DNA of 64,000 nucleotides from Flavobacterium frigidimaris (lineage in GTDB: Bacteria > Bacteroidota > Bacteroidia > Flavobacteriales > Flavobacteriaceae), in NCBI GenBank assembly GCA_900129595.1, contig FQWG01000004.1, positions 124,001-188,000 on the forward strand, read 5' to 3'. Shown one piece after another: positions 41,876-51,426 of the stretch; the stretch's first letter is position 1, and the number at the start of each line of letters is the position of its first letter. The position numbers and the translations under genes are program-made. Under the pieces are notes generated by a model. That model did not search any database. It was not told where the DNA came from and saw only the letters and a program-made list of their open reading frames with translations.

Positions 41876-41960
41876 AATTAGTCAATTTGATAATTAGATG
41901 ATGCTATACTTTGCGCAATCTATTAATTATCTCATTATCACATTTTCTAATTATCTAATT
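41876..41960. repeat. AT-only octamer-periodic inverted repeat between scoA and scoB
   Basis: Left arm: AATTAGTC, AATTTGAT, AATTAGAT at 41876-41899. Right arm, read on the other strand from 41960 back to 41923: AATTAGAT, AATTAGAA, AATGTGAT, AATGAGAT, AATTAA. Both arms hold exact 8-nt phase. The right arm overlaps the scoA stop codon. Confidence 0.7.
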
Positions 41961-42660
41961 ACGCTCTTTGTCTTACTGTTCTCTGCTCGATTCTTTTCTC
42001 AAACTTCTCTCCCTGAAAGATGCGCTGAACCATAATTCCCGGAATATGGATCTGATTGGGGTCTAATGTTCCCACCGGAACCAATTCTTCTACTTCGGCT
42101 ATGGTTATTTTTGCAGCTCCTGCCATACACGCATTAAAATTTCTGGCTGTACCTTTAAAAATCAGATTGCCAGCTTCATCACCTCTCCATGCTTTTACAA
42201 TGGCAAAATCAGCTTTAAAAGCTTGTTCCATAATGTGCATTTTTCCGTTGAATTCACGAACTTCTTTTCCTTCAGCAACTTCAGTTCCGTAACCTGCCGG
42301 TGTAAAGAAAGCAGGAATTCCGGCTTGGGCAGCACGGCAGCGTTCGGCCAAAGTTCCTTGTGGAGTAAGTTCTACCTCTAATTCTCCTGAAAGCATCTGA
42401 CGTTCGAACTCGGCATTTTCGCCAACATAAGACGAAATCATTTTTTTGATTTGTTTTTTCTGTAAAAGCAATCCTAAACCAAAATCATCTACTCCGGCAT
42501 TGTTCGAAATACAGGTTAAATCTGAAATTGTTGTATTTACTAATGCTGCAATCGTATTTTCAGGAATTCCACATAAACCAAAACCACCAAACATAATGGT
42601 CATTCCGCTTTCGATTCCTTCTGTAGCATCCTGAACGTTATTTACTTTTTTTGTAATCAT
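41959..42660 (-). CDS. scoA: 3-oxoacid CoA-transferase, subunit A
   Basis: 233 residues. The CoA-binding loop [13 protein letters not shown] is at 25-37, with [15 protein letters not shown] and [20 protein letters not shown] further on, as in SCOT/AtoD subunit A. It pairs with the B subunit encoded 117 bp downstream. The CoA-transferase may be used in leucine or ketone-body breakdown; no other gene of that pathway is in the window. Confidence 0.95.
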   Translation of the reverse strand: MITKKVNNVQDATEGIESGMTIMFGGFGLCGIPENTIAALVNTTISDLTCISNNAGVDDFGLGLLLQKKQIKKMISSYVGENAEFERQMLSGELEVELTPQGTLAERCRAAQAGIPAFFTPAGYGTEVAEGKEVREFNGKMHIMEQAFKADFAIVKAWRGDEAGNLIFKGTARNFNACMAGAAKITIAEVEELVPVGTLDPNQIHIPGIMVQRIFQGEKFEKRIEQRTVRQRA

Positions 42661-42751
42661 AACAAACTGTCTTTATAACTGTATATTTTTGATAAAAATA
42701 CCATTTTTAGATCAAATTATAACGATTTCGTAAAAATAAAATCGATGATCT

Positions 42752-42826
42752 AACCGCAAAGTCCGCAAAGCTATTTTTATAAATAACTTGCGGACTTTGC
42801 GTAAACCTTAGTACTCTTTGCGGTAA
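42752..42826. repeat. Octamer-type inverted repeat upstream of scoA
   Basis: The left arm (CCGCAAAGTCCGCAAAGC, 42753-42770) pairs with CTTGCGGACTTTGCG (42787-42801), and a further CTTTGCGGT block lies at 42816-42824. Units hold 8-9-nt spacing. Confidence 0.55.
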
Positions 42827-42844
42827 GATGACTTATTTAAAAAA

Positions 42845-42894
42845 AAATATCCTTTTGCAGCTTCCAAAAATTCAGAAAGCACAAAAGGATATTT
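42845..42894 (-). terminator. Terminator of the PBP1A operon
   Basis: AAATATCCTTTTG (42845-42857) pairs perfectly with CAAAAGGATATTT (42882-42894). On the minus strand the stem is followed by a T-run. It lies 24 bp after the PBP1A stop. Confidence 0.8.
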
Positions 42895-42917
42895 ATATTT
42901 TTAGAAAAGAATTTATA

Positions 42918-45218
42918 CTACAGTTCGAATTCGTCTGTATTTTGTTCTGTAGCTGTTGTATCCTTTACTTTTGGGGCGCTATAACAATCTACTTTTATCG
43001 AAAGATTTTTTGGTCGTTCAAACTCTGATTTCGAAATCTTAAGTCCGGGATCAGCATAACAAAGTTTCATAAAATAACCCCAAATAGGTAATGCTGCTGT
43101 CGCACCTTGTCCGTAGGTTAAACTTTTAAAACGTGCTGAACGATCTTCACAACCTACCCAGACTCCTGTTACAAGATTAGGTACCATACCCATGAACCAA
43201 CCATCAGACTGGTTTTGGGTTGTTCCTGTTTTACCTGCAATCGGATTTCTGAACATGTATGGATATCCTGTCCAACGTTTGTCTCCGCTTCCACCACCCT
43301 GCGTACGTAAACGTGCACCAGAGCCGGTTTCAGTAACACCCTCTAACAATTTGATTACTGCAAAGGCGATATCTTTATTCAGAACATCATGAGATTCCGG
43401 AATTGGCTCATAAATAACTTCTCCGCTTTTATTCTCGATACGGCTTAAAAATTGTGGTTTCACATATACGCCCTGATTGGCAAATGTGCTGTAAGCAGCT
43501 ACCATGTCTTCAACCGTGATATCAACCGCACCAAGAGCGATCGAAGGCTGTGCAGGAATTTCGGTTTTAACACCTAATTTATGCGTTAATTCAACCACTG
43601 CTTCAGGACCTGTTCTGTCAATTAATTTAGCCGAAACCGTATTAATAGAGTTTGCCAAACCTTGTTTTAGTGTTACCATGCCGCGGTATCTGTTGTCTGA
43701 GTTTCTAGGTTCCCAGTCTGCAGTCACGTGGTGACGCCCTTTGTGAATCATAAATGGTCCGTCAAGAATCGAGTCACAAGGAGACATATTCAATTGCTCA
43801 ATTGCTGTTGCGTAAACAAACGGTTTAAAAGTAGAACCTACTTGTCTTGCTCCCTGCCCAACGTGATCGTATTGAAAGTATTTATAGTTGATTCCGCCAA
43901 CCCACGCTTTAATATTTCCGGTCTGAGGCTCCATTGCCATTACACCGGATTGCAAAAAGTGTTTGAAATAACGAATAGAATCAAGCGGTGTCATTACAGT
44001 ATCACGTTCCCCTTTCCAGGTGAATACGCGCATTTTTGTTTTTACTTTGAATGAAGCAATGATATCATCTTCGCTTTTATCCATATCTTTCATGATAGCC
44101 CAACGCGTAGAATTTTTCATCGCTTGCATCATCAATCGGTCCGTTTCTGCTTGAGAAATATTGACAAAAGGTGCATTTTTATTGGTTTTCTGTTCAATAA
44201 AAAATTGCTGTTGCAGATTTTTCATATGTTCAGAAACTGCTTCTTCAGCATGTGCCTGCATTCTTGAATCGATAGTAGTATAAATTTTCAGACCGTCTTT
44301 GTAAATGTCATAATCTGAACCATCTGGTTTTTTGTTTTCTGATACCCATTTCTTCATATAATCACGAAGATATTCTCTAAAATAAGTAGCTGTTCCTTCA
44401 CGGTGACTTTCTAATTTGAATTTTAATGCAATTGGTAAAGCCTGCAATCTCAATTTTTCTGAAGTTGTAATCATCTTTGCTTTTTCCATTTGAGAAAGCA
44501 CGACATTACGACGGTTTTTTACACCTTCGGGATTACGAACCGGATTATACAATCCTGAGTTTTTGAACATTCCGACTAAAATAGCCGATTCGTCCATCGT
44601 TAAATCTTTTGGATCTTTAGAGAAATACGTTTGTGCAGCAGAACTTACTCCAACAGAATAATTTCCAAAATCGTATACATTGCAATACATTGCAAGGATT
44701 TCGTTTTTAGTATATTGTCGTTCCAGACGAATGGCAATAATCCATTCTTTTATTTTTTGTACGATCCTGAATGGAAGAAACTTAGATCCTTCTCCGTGAA
44801 ACAATTGTTTTGCCAGCTGTTGTGTCAGAGTACTTGCTCCACCATTCGTTCCTAAACTAAAAACGGCTCTCAAAGTTCCGCGTCCGTCAATACCTGAATG
44901 GTCATAAAAACGAGCATCTTCGGTAGCAACCAATGCTTCTACCAAACTCTTTGGCAAATCTGAATATTTAAGCTGAGATCTGTTTGTTTTGAAATACTTA
45001 CCAATTACGACTCCATCAGACGAGATGATTTCTGTAGCCAGATTAGAATCCGGATTTTCTAAATCTTCAAATGAAGGCATCGATCCGAATAATCCCCATG
45101 ATGCAAATAAAAAGAAAGCTAAAACACCCAATAAGGTATAAGCAAAAAATCTCCAGAATTTCTTTTTATAGTAGTTAATATCCTTATTACTAGGCTGATT
45201 GTTTTTCTTGGTGGCCAT
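42918..45218 (-). CDS. mrcA: Penicillin-binding protein 1A (bifunctional transglycosylase/transpeptidase)
   Basis: 766 residues. A transmembrane anchor (about 23-46) is followed by a GT51 glycosyltransferase domain with catalytic E100 in ATEDARFYDHSG and GGASTLTQQLAKQLF. The transpeptidase domain has S462 in GSTFKPF (SxxK), LANSINT (SxN) near residue 517 and K663 in AGKTGTT. It polymerises and crosslinks peptidoglycan. It is the last gene of the ricT-gldH-PBP1A run (10-bp gap to gldH), a known flavobacterial order. Confidence 0.96.
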   Translation of the reverse strand: MATKKNNQPSNKDINYYKKKFWRFFAYTLLGVLAFFLFASWGLFGSMPSFEDLENPDSNLATEIISSDGVVIGKYFKTNRSQLKYSDLPKSLVEALVATEDARFYDHSGIDGRGTLRAVFSLGTNGGASTLTQQLAKQLFHGEGSKFLPFRIVQKIKEWIIAIRLERQYTKNEILAMYCNVYDFGNYSVGVSSAAQTYFSKDPKDLTMDESAILVGMFKNSGLYNPVRNPEGVKNRRNVVLSQMEKAKMITTSEKLRLQALPIALKFKLESHREGTATYFREYLRDYMKKWVSENKKPDGSDYDIYKDGLKIYTTIDSRMQAHAEEAVSEHMKNLQQQFFIEQKTNKNAPFVNISQAETDRLMMQAMKNSTRWAIMKDMDKSEDDIIASFKVKTKMRVFTWKGERDTVMTPLDSIRYFKHFLQSGVMAMEPQTGNIKAWVGGINYKYFQYDHVGQGARQVGSTFKPFVYATAIEQLNMSPCDSILDGPFMIHKGRHHVTADWEPRNSDNRYRGMVTLKQGLANSINTVSAKLIDRTGPEAVVELTHKLGVKTEIPAQPSIALGAVDITVEDMVAAYSTFANQGVYVKPQFLSRIENKSGEVIYEPIPESHDVLNKDIAFAVIKLLEGVTETGSGARLRTQGGGSGDKRWTGYPYMFRNPIAGKTGTTQNQSDGWFMGMVPNLVTGVWVGCEDRSARFKSLTYGQGATAALPIWGYFMKLCYADPGLKISKSEFERPKNLSIKVDCYSAPKVKDTTATEQNTDEFEL

Positions 45219-45228
45219 AACTATTTTT

Positions 45229-45708
45229 CTAATCTTTTTGTTCTATTCTAAAACCTACGTCTGTAATACCTTCTAAAGCCTGAACACCCGGAATTTTTCC
45301 TGATTCTCTCACGGCCTGTTTGATGTGTACTTTATATTTTCCTGTAAACTTTACATCTTCTTTATAATACAGTTTACTCTCTTTTATATCCGTAAAACCG
45401 TTTCCTAACAAGGTTCCGTCCGGTTTTGCCATCTCATATTCTAAAGTATCTACTTTGGTGAAACCACTTGGTGTTTCAATAGCCACAATTAAAAACAAAT
45501 TTTTGAACGGATAATTGTTATTGTCCCTCAAATTTATAAATAAATTGTATTTTTTGGTTGAATCTAAAACCGGCAGGTCAAAAGTTACAATACTGTCTTT
45601 GTTCCAGGCACTTCCAACAGATTTATACTCATCAAACACTCTTTTTTTATCACAAGAAAAAAGAAGAATTCCCACCAAAAGAAGAATCGCGCTATTTTTT
45701 ATTCTCAT
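45229..45708 (-). CDS. gldH: Gliding motility lipoprotein GldH
   Basis: 159 residues. MRIKNSAILLLVGILLFSC is an SPII signal (Cys19), and DKKRVFDEYKSVGSAWNKDS with FDLPVLDSTKKYNLFINLRD is the GldH pattern. GldH is needed for gliding of Flavobacterium johnsoniae. Its start lies inside the 3' end of ricT (17-bp overlap) and it ends 10 bp before PBP1A, so the three are co-transcribed. Presence of gldH supports a motile, T9SS-bearing flavobacterium. Confidence 0.93.
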   Translation of the reverse strand: MRIKNSAILLLVGILLFSCDKKRVFDEYKSVGSAWNKDSIVTFDLPVLDSTKKYNLFINLRDNNNYPFKNLFLIVAIETPSGFTKVDTLEYEMAKPDGTLLGNGFTDIKESKLYYKEDVKFTGKYKVHIKQAVRESGKIPGVQALEGITDVGFRIEQKD

Positions 45709-47065
45709 TTTTAGTAATAATTATAGGTTTTCTAGGTTCAGCCGGTTTATTATCATTAGAATTGTTCGGTTTATTCGGCTTGTTATTATTCGGTTTGTTT
45801 CCTTTATTCGGATTTCCTCCTGCAGGTTTATTTTGATTTGCACCTACTGGTTTGTTCTGATTTGAAACTGCCGGTTTGTTCTGATTTGGAGCGGCCTGAG
45901 GTTTGTTTGGAGTTGCTACAATCGCTGCTTCTGCATTTGGTTTGCGTTTGCGACTTGGCTTTTTCTTTCTTTTTGGCTGATCAAAACGAGTTAGACTCTC
46001 CTGACCCATTGCGTTATTAAAGTCTTTTTCAGGCTCTGAAACTACTTCTATAGCAAAATCTTCTAAAGATGATACTTTGTTTTTTTGTTTGTTTTCGGCA
46101 ATAATTTCTTTTACCTGATCGATTTTTAAAACATGCCAGTTGGCAAAATTATTGGTGTAAGCAAACCACATCAATCCTTTAAAAATATCTTGTTTCTGGC
46201 AGATGGCATCTCCTTTTTCTGTCACTAATTTAGTGTCATAGTCCGGAAAATCTTTCAATGCATCCATGTAGGTATCAAGCTCATAATTCAGGCAACACTT
46301 TAGTTTCCCGCATTGTCCGGCTAATTTCTGCGGATTCAATGAAAGCTGTTGGTAGCGTGCTGCTGATGTATTGACACTTCTAAAATCTGTAAGCCATGTC
46401 GAACAGCAAAGTTCACGTCCGCAAGAACCAATTCCACCTAAACGCGCTGCTTCCTGACGGAAACCAACTTGTTTCATTTCGACTCTGGTGCTGAATTCTT
46501 TAGCAAAATCTTTAATCAAAAGTCTAAAATCGACTCTGTCATTTGCCGTATAGTAAAATGTAGCTTTTGATCCGTCTCCCTGAAATTCAATATCAGAAAT
46601 TTTCATTTCGAGTTTATGCTGAATCGCTAATTCACGCGCACGAACTTTCATTGGTTCTTCGCGATCACGCGCTACAGACCAGATATCAATATCTTTTTGG
46701 GATGCTTTTCTGTAAATTTTTGGAATTTCATTGCTTTCGTGGTTTACACCTTTCTTTTTCATTTGAATTTTTACCAATTCGCCTGTCAAAGTTACAATTC
46801 CAATATCATGGCCTGGTGATGCAACAGTTGCTACAATATCACCAATACTTAAAGTTAATTTTTCTGAATTTCTAAAAAATTCCTTACGTCCGTTTTTAAA
46901 ACGAACCTCAACACAATCAAAAATCGCCTCTCCATTAGATGGGCTCATGTTTGCGAGCCAGTCAAAAACCGTCAATTTATTGCAGCTATCGGTGCCGCAA
47001 GTCCCATTATTTTTACAACCCTTTGGTGCACCACCATCTGAGGTTGAACAACTTGTACATGCCAT
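45692..47065 (-). CDS. ricT: PSP1/RicT-family protein with long disordered tail
   Basis: 457 residues from the ATG at 47065 (MACTSCSTSDGG); another in-frame ATG at 47104 is possible. The PSP1 domain spans about residues 55-260 with GGIGSCGRELCCSTWLTDF and GQCGKLKCCLNYELDTY, plus an N-terminal Cys cluster (CTSCSTSDGGAPKGCKNNGT). In Bacillus the RicT homologue works with RicA and RicF in a Y-complex that carries two 4Fe-4S clusters and helps RNase Y. The last 90 residues are a repetitive Asn/Lys/Pro tail, unlike the short Firmicutes protein. Confidence 0.9.
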   Translation of the reverse strand: MACTSCSTSDGGAPKGCKNNGTCGTDSCNKLTVFDWLANMSPSNGEAIFDCVEVRFKNGRKEFFRNSEKLTLSIGDIVATVASPGHDIGIVTLTGELVKIQMKKKGVNHESNEIPKIYRKASQKDIDIWSVARDREEPMKVRARELAIQHKLEMKISDIEFQGDGSKATFYYTANDRVDFRLLIKDFAKEFSTRVEMKQVGFRQEAARLGGIGSCGRELCCSTWLTDFRSVNTSAARYQQLSLNPQKLAGQCGKLKCCLNYELDTYMDALKDFPDYDTKLVTEKGDAICQKQDIFKGLMWFAYTNNFANWHVLKIDQVKEIIAENKQKNKVSSLEDFAIEVVSEPEKDFNNAMGQESLTRFDQPKRKKKPSRKRKPNAEAAIVATPNKPQAAPNQNKPAVSNQNKPVGANQNKPAGGNPNKGNKPNNNKPNKPNNSNDNKPAEPRKPIIITKNENKK

Positions 47066-47275
47066 AATTTTATATGTAGTGCCGCAAATGCAGCTTAAGT
47101 TCATAAACGTTTGAATCCGTAAAGATAGTATTTTTTTTAGTTTGCTTTTTTATGCATTAAAACTAAAGACTTGTTAAATAAAAAAACGCCCTTTGTTTCA
47201 CAAAAAACAAGCTTTTTATGAAACATTTTCAAGCTGAATTGCCATGAAATAACTTCAATATTACTTCAACAAAAT

Positions 47276-47303
47276 ACCCTATTCTATTAGTTTTATGACT
47301 TTC
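47276..47303 (+). promoter_or_regulatory. Candidate shared upstream element, copy at the ankyrin operon
   Basis: ACCCTATTCTATTAGTTTTA followed by TGACTTT, 25 of 27 positions identical to 17519-17545 upstream of the OmpA-family gene. It lies about 136 bp ahead of the first ankyrin gene. The rest of the 373-bp gap (47066-47438) is AT-rich and shows nothing else. Confidence 0.45.
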
Positions 47304-47438
47304 ACTGTTCAATTTATTTTATTTTTTTAAACTACATTTATATGTTTTGCGTTTTAATCTTCGCAGCGATTTTTTTATCCGACAAATTCAAATAAGTAAT
47401 AATTAAGTTTTATCTTTCATTTTCATAATTTTTTTCAC

Positions 47439-48620
47439 ATGTCTACACAAAACAAAATAGAAGAGTACATTTTTCAGGGCAATTTTGATGCTGCCAGAGA
47501 AGCACTTAAAAACGGAGAATCATTTTCTGAGCAATACCTTAAAAACAATTTTTCTCAAATAACAGCCAAAATTTTTAATGCAAAAGCGATTGATTTAATA
47601 GACGCGCTCATAAAAGCCGGATTTATTGAAACTGATATCTATGAACTGGACAATTTTGATAAATCTATTTTCAGTACTGTTGCCAGGGATTTAAAGGACG
47701 ACGAAGAATCTGTTTCTTTTTTTAAAGCACTAATGTCAAAAATGGATAATATTAATGATGAAGTCAGCGACCAGACTTTATTAGGATATTGCATAGAGAA
47801 AGGAGCTGCTGTACTCATCATCAAAAGTCTGATTGAAGATTCCGGCTGTAACACCCAATTCAAAAACAATGCGGGAGAAAATTTAATTTACCGCGTTATC
47901 AATATTTATGGTTTAGATTCGGAAAAAGGGATAGCCTACATTAATTTATTACTGGAAAACGGTCTGGATATTAATGAAAAAAATATTGTTGGCACCACAC
48001 CGTTACTTTGTGCGGTAAAAAAGGTCAAAAAAGAATACATTTCGATATTGCTCGAAAATGGTGCAGATGCAAATGAAACCGACAATCTTGAGAACAATGC
48101 TTTTTATTATGCTGTTGCCGAGCAATCTTCTTTTGAGATGTACGATCTGTTAGCAGCTGCTACAACAGCAAATTTCAACATTATCAACAAAGATGGCAGA
48201 ACGTTATTAACGGAATACATCCGATCGATGTCAGATTCAGAAAGCAGCTTAAAGTTTTTAGAACGATTATTATCAGATGGTGCTGATCTCCATTTTTGTG
48301 CTCAATATTACGGAAAACCAAAATCAGCATTGGATTATATCGCAGAAAAAAAAGCGACTATTCTAAAATCTGTTTTGGATACTTCCTCTATTGACCTCAA
48401 CGAACAGGATAACGAAGGCAACACATTATTGCATAAAGTTTGCGATTACAACGTAAATTATGACGCCGAAGCTGCAAAAGAAACATACAGAAAAGTAAAG
48501 TTATTACTAGAGAATGGCGCTAATAAGGACATCACCAATGATAAGGACGAAACGGCATTAATGATTGCTTCAGGAGACAACCTGAAAATAAAAACAGTCG
48601 AACTTTTGATGAAATCCTAA
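47439..48620 (+). CDS. Ankyrin-repeat protein 1
   Basis: 393 residues, no signal peptide. Ankyrin-type helices are visible at about residues 140-235 (AGENLIYRVINIYGLD; YINLLLENGLDINEKNIVGT; TPLLCAVKKVKKEYISILLE; ENGADANETDNLENN) and 320-390 (EGNTLLHKVCDYN; LLLENGANKDITNDKDETAL). The first 130 residues are more divergent. No toxin, kinase or other catalytic domain is seen. It begins a co-directional group of six genes that ends at 53257. Confidence 0.85.
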   Translation: MSTQNKIEEYIFQGNFDAAREALKNGESFSEQYLKNNFSQITAKIFNAKAIDLIDALIKAGFIETDIYELDNFDKSIFSTVARDLKDDEESVSFFKALMSKMDNINDEVSDQTLLGYCIEKGAAVLIIKSLIEDSGCNTQFKNNAGENLIYRVINIYGLDSEKGIAYINLLLENGLDINEKNIVGTTPLLCAVKKVKKEYISILLENGADANETDNLENNAFYYAVAEQSSFEMYDLLAAATTANFNIINKDGRTLLTEYIRSMSDSESSLKFLERLLSDGADLHFCAQYYGKPKSALDYIAEKKATILKSVLDTSSIDLNEQDNEGNTLLHKVCDYNVNYDAEAAKETYRKVKLLLENGANKDITNDKDETALMIASGDNLKIKTVELLMKS

Positions 48621-48650
48621 CAACAAAATTTATATAAAAAATAGCACTAT

Positions 48651-49997
48651 ATGTCGATGTCATTTATAATTGCCTGTGAAAACGGCAACAGAAAAATAGC
48701 CGAATTACTTCTTCAAAATAAAGAAGTTGATGTAAAATATACTGATGAAAAAGGAAGAACAGCTTTGCATTATGCCGCCCACAGGGGATATCTCGATATT
48801 GTAAAACTATTATGTGAAGATGGTGCCGATATCAATTATGAAGATCATCAAGGAGAAACACCTTTGTTCTTCGCCTGCTTGCAAAAGCAAAAACAAACGG
48901 CGCTCTATCTTTTAGAGAATGGTGCAAAAATTGAAATCAACGACAAAAATGGCAACAGTCTTCTACATTTGACGGTTCAGACTGCACAAGTCGAAATAGC
49001 TTCAAAATTATTAGAAGCCGGAATTGACGTCGATCTTTTGAATAACAATGGCGAGACGCCTCTTTTGATTGCGTCCGGAAAACAAAATCGAGAAATCATA
49101 CAGTTGCTTTTAGACAAAGGCGCCAATATTAACGCCACTGACAAACAAGGCAATACTCCCTTGATTTTTGCGTGTTATACCAAATCCTTACCAATGGTAA
49201 CGTTGCTGCTGGACAATGGCGCGGATATTAATCACCTGAATCATGCTGGCGAAAATGCGTTGTTGATTGCCTGTTATGAGACGAACAGAATGCTGGCCAA
49301 ATTATTAGTCGAAAAAGGCGCTGATGTATTTACATCAAATAATAGCGGTCATTCGCCAATTTGGTATGCCTGCAGCAACAATCAAAAAGAAATTGTGAGT
49401 TTGTTTTTAGACCATGGTGTCGATGTCAACTTTAGCAAACCAGTAGCCGAAGATACTTCATCGATGAACGATTACCTGGATTGGATCGTCAGTGCAACGA
49501 ATATAGCAGTCGATTCTAGTTTTACGCTCAACAGCAGTTACAGTTATGGTGGCGAAAGCCTGTTGCATATTGCCACAAAAAAAGGCAATCTGAGTATGGT
49601 AAAATTACTAATTAATGCCGGAGCAAACATCAACATACAAGATGAATCAGGAAATACACCTTTGCATTACAGCGCGGCAAGCGGTAAAAAAGATGTCGTT
49701 AAATACCTACTTGAAAACAAAGCCGATGCCACAATAGTAAACGTGAAAGAACAAAAAGCTATTGATTACTCCAATGTAAAAGGATTCAATGAAATTACTG
49801 AGCTCATTCTAAAACATGCGCCATCCGGAACTGTTGTTACTCCAATCAAAACAGCTGCAACAGAAGAAAACAACACTACAGTAAATTCTATGGAAAGAAA
49901 GAAAAAAGCTTTATTAGATCTGAAAGAACTTTTGGATGCCGGTATTTTAACTTCCGAAGAATTTGAAGCAGAGAAAAGTAAAATCCTAAAAGGATAA
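48651..49997 (+). CDS. Ankyrin-repeat protein 2 with C-terminal SHOCT domain
   Basis: 448 residues. About ten ankyrin repeats run from residue 2 to about 390 (for example GRTALHYAAHRGYLDIVKLL, GNTPLIFACYTKSLPMVTLL, GNTPLHYSAASGKKDVVKYL). The last 33 residues (KALLDLKELLDAGILTSEEF EAEKSKILKG) are a SHOCT motif, a short oligomerisation or C-terminal segment. The ORF starts 31 bp after ankyrin protein 1. There is no signal peptide, so it is cytoplasmic unless exported in another way. Confidence 0.9.
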   Translation: MSMSFIIACENGNRKIAELLLQNKEVDVKYTDEKGRTALHYAAHRGYLDIVKLLCEDGADINYEDHQGETPLFFACLQKQKQTALYLLENGAKIEINDKNGNSLLHLTVQTAQVEIASKLLEAGIDVDLLNNNGETPLLIASGKQNREIIQLLLDKGANINATDKQGNTPLIFACYTKSLPMVTLLLDNGADINHLNHAGENALLIACYETNRMLAKLLVEKGADVFTSNNSGHSPIWYACSNNQKEIVSLFLDHGVDVNFSKPVAEDTSSMNDYLDWIVSATNIAVDSSFTLNSSYSYGGESLLHIATKKGNLSMVKLLINAGANINIQDESGNTPLHYSAASGKKDVVKYLLENKADATIVNVKEQKAIDYSNVKGFNEITELILKHAPSGTVVTPIKTAATEENNTTVNSMERKKKALLDLKELLDAGILTSEEFEAEKSKILKG

Positions 49998-50055
49998 AAA
50001 ACTGAATTTTATATTTAAACGAATGAATAACAAAATTTTACAAATAAACTTTAAA

Positions 50056-50598
50056 ATGAAAAAGAAATTAAACACAGTAATCGTATTAATAGCAATACTT
50101 ACAGGAAGTATGTTTTTTACTTCGTGCAACAACTACACACCAGAAAAAACTTTTGAAATAGCAGTACTAAATTCCAACCTCTTATCTAGTTTTGGCAGCA
50201 CGCAAATCAATCGCCAGTTAGAATCTGAACCACAGGTTTATGATGATGCTACTAAAAAAATGGTACCATCTTCTTACTACGACTACTTTCAGTTTCAAAT
50301 AACCGAGTTAGAAAAACGACAAAAAACTATTGCCGAAATAAAAGAAGACGATGATAACAGGGAATTACTTGCTGCATCAAAAGATCTTTTTAGTTACGCA
50401 ATAGCCAAACAAAAAGAAGGTTACTTACCCATTGCTAAAATGCAAGATGAAAAAATCCCGGCAGAACAGATACAAAAAGCAATTGCAGATTTTGATGCCA
50501 CTACTGAAAAGGATATTAATACCAAATTTACTGCTTTAATGAATGTTGCAAAAGCATACATTGAAAAACATAATATTAATGCCAAAGTGGGTAATTAA
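50056..50598 (+). CDS. Lipoprotein of unknown function in the ankyrin group
   Basis: 180 residues from the ATG at 50056. MKKKLNTVIVLIAILTGSMF then FTSC is a lipobox (Cys24). The remainder is helical and acidic (YDYFQFQITELEKRQKTIAE, FDATTEKDINTKFTALMN). No family recognised. Eleven codons upstream of the preferred start an alternative ATG at 50023 would put a charged leader in front of the signal peptide, which is less likely. Confidence 0.78.
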   Translation: MKKKLNTVIVLIAILTGSMFFTSCNNYTPEKTFEIAVLNSNLLSSFGSTQINRQLESEPQVYDDATKKMVPSSYYDYFQFQITELEKRQKTIAEIKEDDDNRELLAASKDLFSYAIAKQKEGYLPIAKMQDEKIPAEQIQKAIADFDATTEKDINTKFTALMNVAKAYIEKHNINAKVGN

Positions 50599-50684
50599 CA
50601 CATAAAAAAAGAGAATTGTAATAAATGAACCGTTTTTATAAAATGTAAATTCCGCTTAAAAATTCTTAAATAGTTTACTCCATA

Positions 50685-51389
50685 ATGAAACATCTTTTAT
50701 TGCTTTTATTGGTTGTATTGACCTATTTTAGCTCACACGCACAAAATGATTCTATAAAAAATATTGGATTTAAGCTCCATTTTCCTGTTGATTCGTTAAG
50801 CATGACCGGAGTTGATTTTACTAAGGAAAAGCCAGAATGTGAATTTGAGTTAAAAGGAAAAATCCCCCTGAAATATTCTTTTCGTCTCCAAAATGATTCG
50901 ATAGCATCTCTTTATCAGTTTAGAAACAACAAATTTCAGTTTCAGGAAAACATGGATTACCAGCCTTTTTTATGGCATTTAGACGATGACATTCTGTTTT
51001 CCAATTTCAAAATCGCTGACTTTGACAATGATGGCGACGAAGATGTTTTGTGCTGGGTGTTTTCTAATGTAAATGGAAATCAATGGACCATCATTTTTAT
51101 TAACGACCAGGATCAGCAAAAACTCGTGAGGCTGTACAATACTGCTGACGATACTGATATTTGGAGCAGACCTGAATTTGACAAAGAAACGAACACTATA
51201 AATACGGAACTTTACGGCAGCGCTTTCGGAGTTTCTGAAGAAGGCAGTTATCATCTAAAACCCGATCTTACCATTACACCAATTAAAAAGCATTTTCAGG
51301 ACCGCACCGGAAAACGAATGTACGATTATGAATATGTCGGGAGAAATGGAAAATGGAAATTAAAGTCTAAAACCAAAGTAAAGAATTAA
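50685..51389 (+). CDS. Exported protein with Ca-loop-like motif (XAC2610-like pattern)
   Basis: 234 residues. A signal peptide (MKHLLLLLLVVLTYFSSHAQ) is followed by a beta-rich domain with FKIADFDNDGDEDVLCWVF (about residues 105-123), an EF-hand- or FG-GAP-like loop. Similar D-x-N-x-D-G-x-x-D loops occur in XAC2610-type proteins, one of which is a periplasmic immunity protein against a lysozyme-like T4SS effector in Xanthomonas. Whether this is immunity, lysozyme inhibition or something else is open. Confidence 0.75.
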   Translation: MKHLLLLLLVVLTYFSSHAQNDSIKNIGFKLHFPVDSLSMTGVDFTKEKPECEFELKGKIPLKYSFRLQNDSIASLYQFRNNKFQFQENMDYQPFLWHLDDDILFSNFKIADFDNDGDEDVLCWVFSNVNGNQWTIIFINDQDQQKLVRLYNTADDTDIWSRPEFDKETNTINTELYGSAFGVSEEGSYHLKPDLTITPIKKHFQDRTGKRMYDYEYVGRNGKWKLKSKTKVKN

Positions 51390-51426
51390 ATTTAAAAACC
51401 TTACTAAAATCATTATCTCCAATTAT

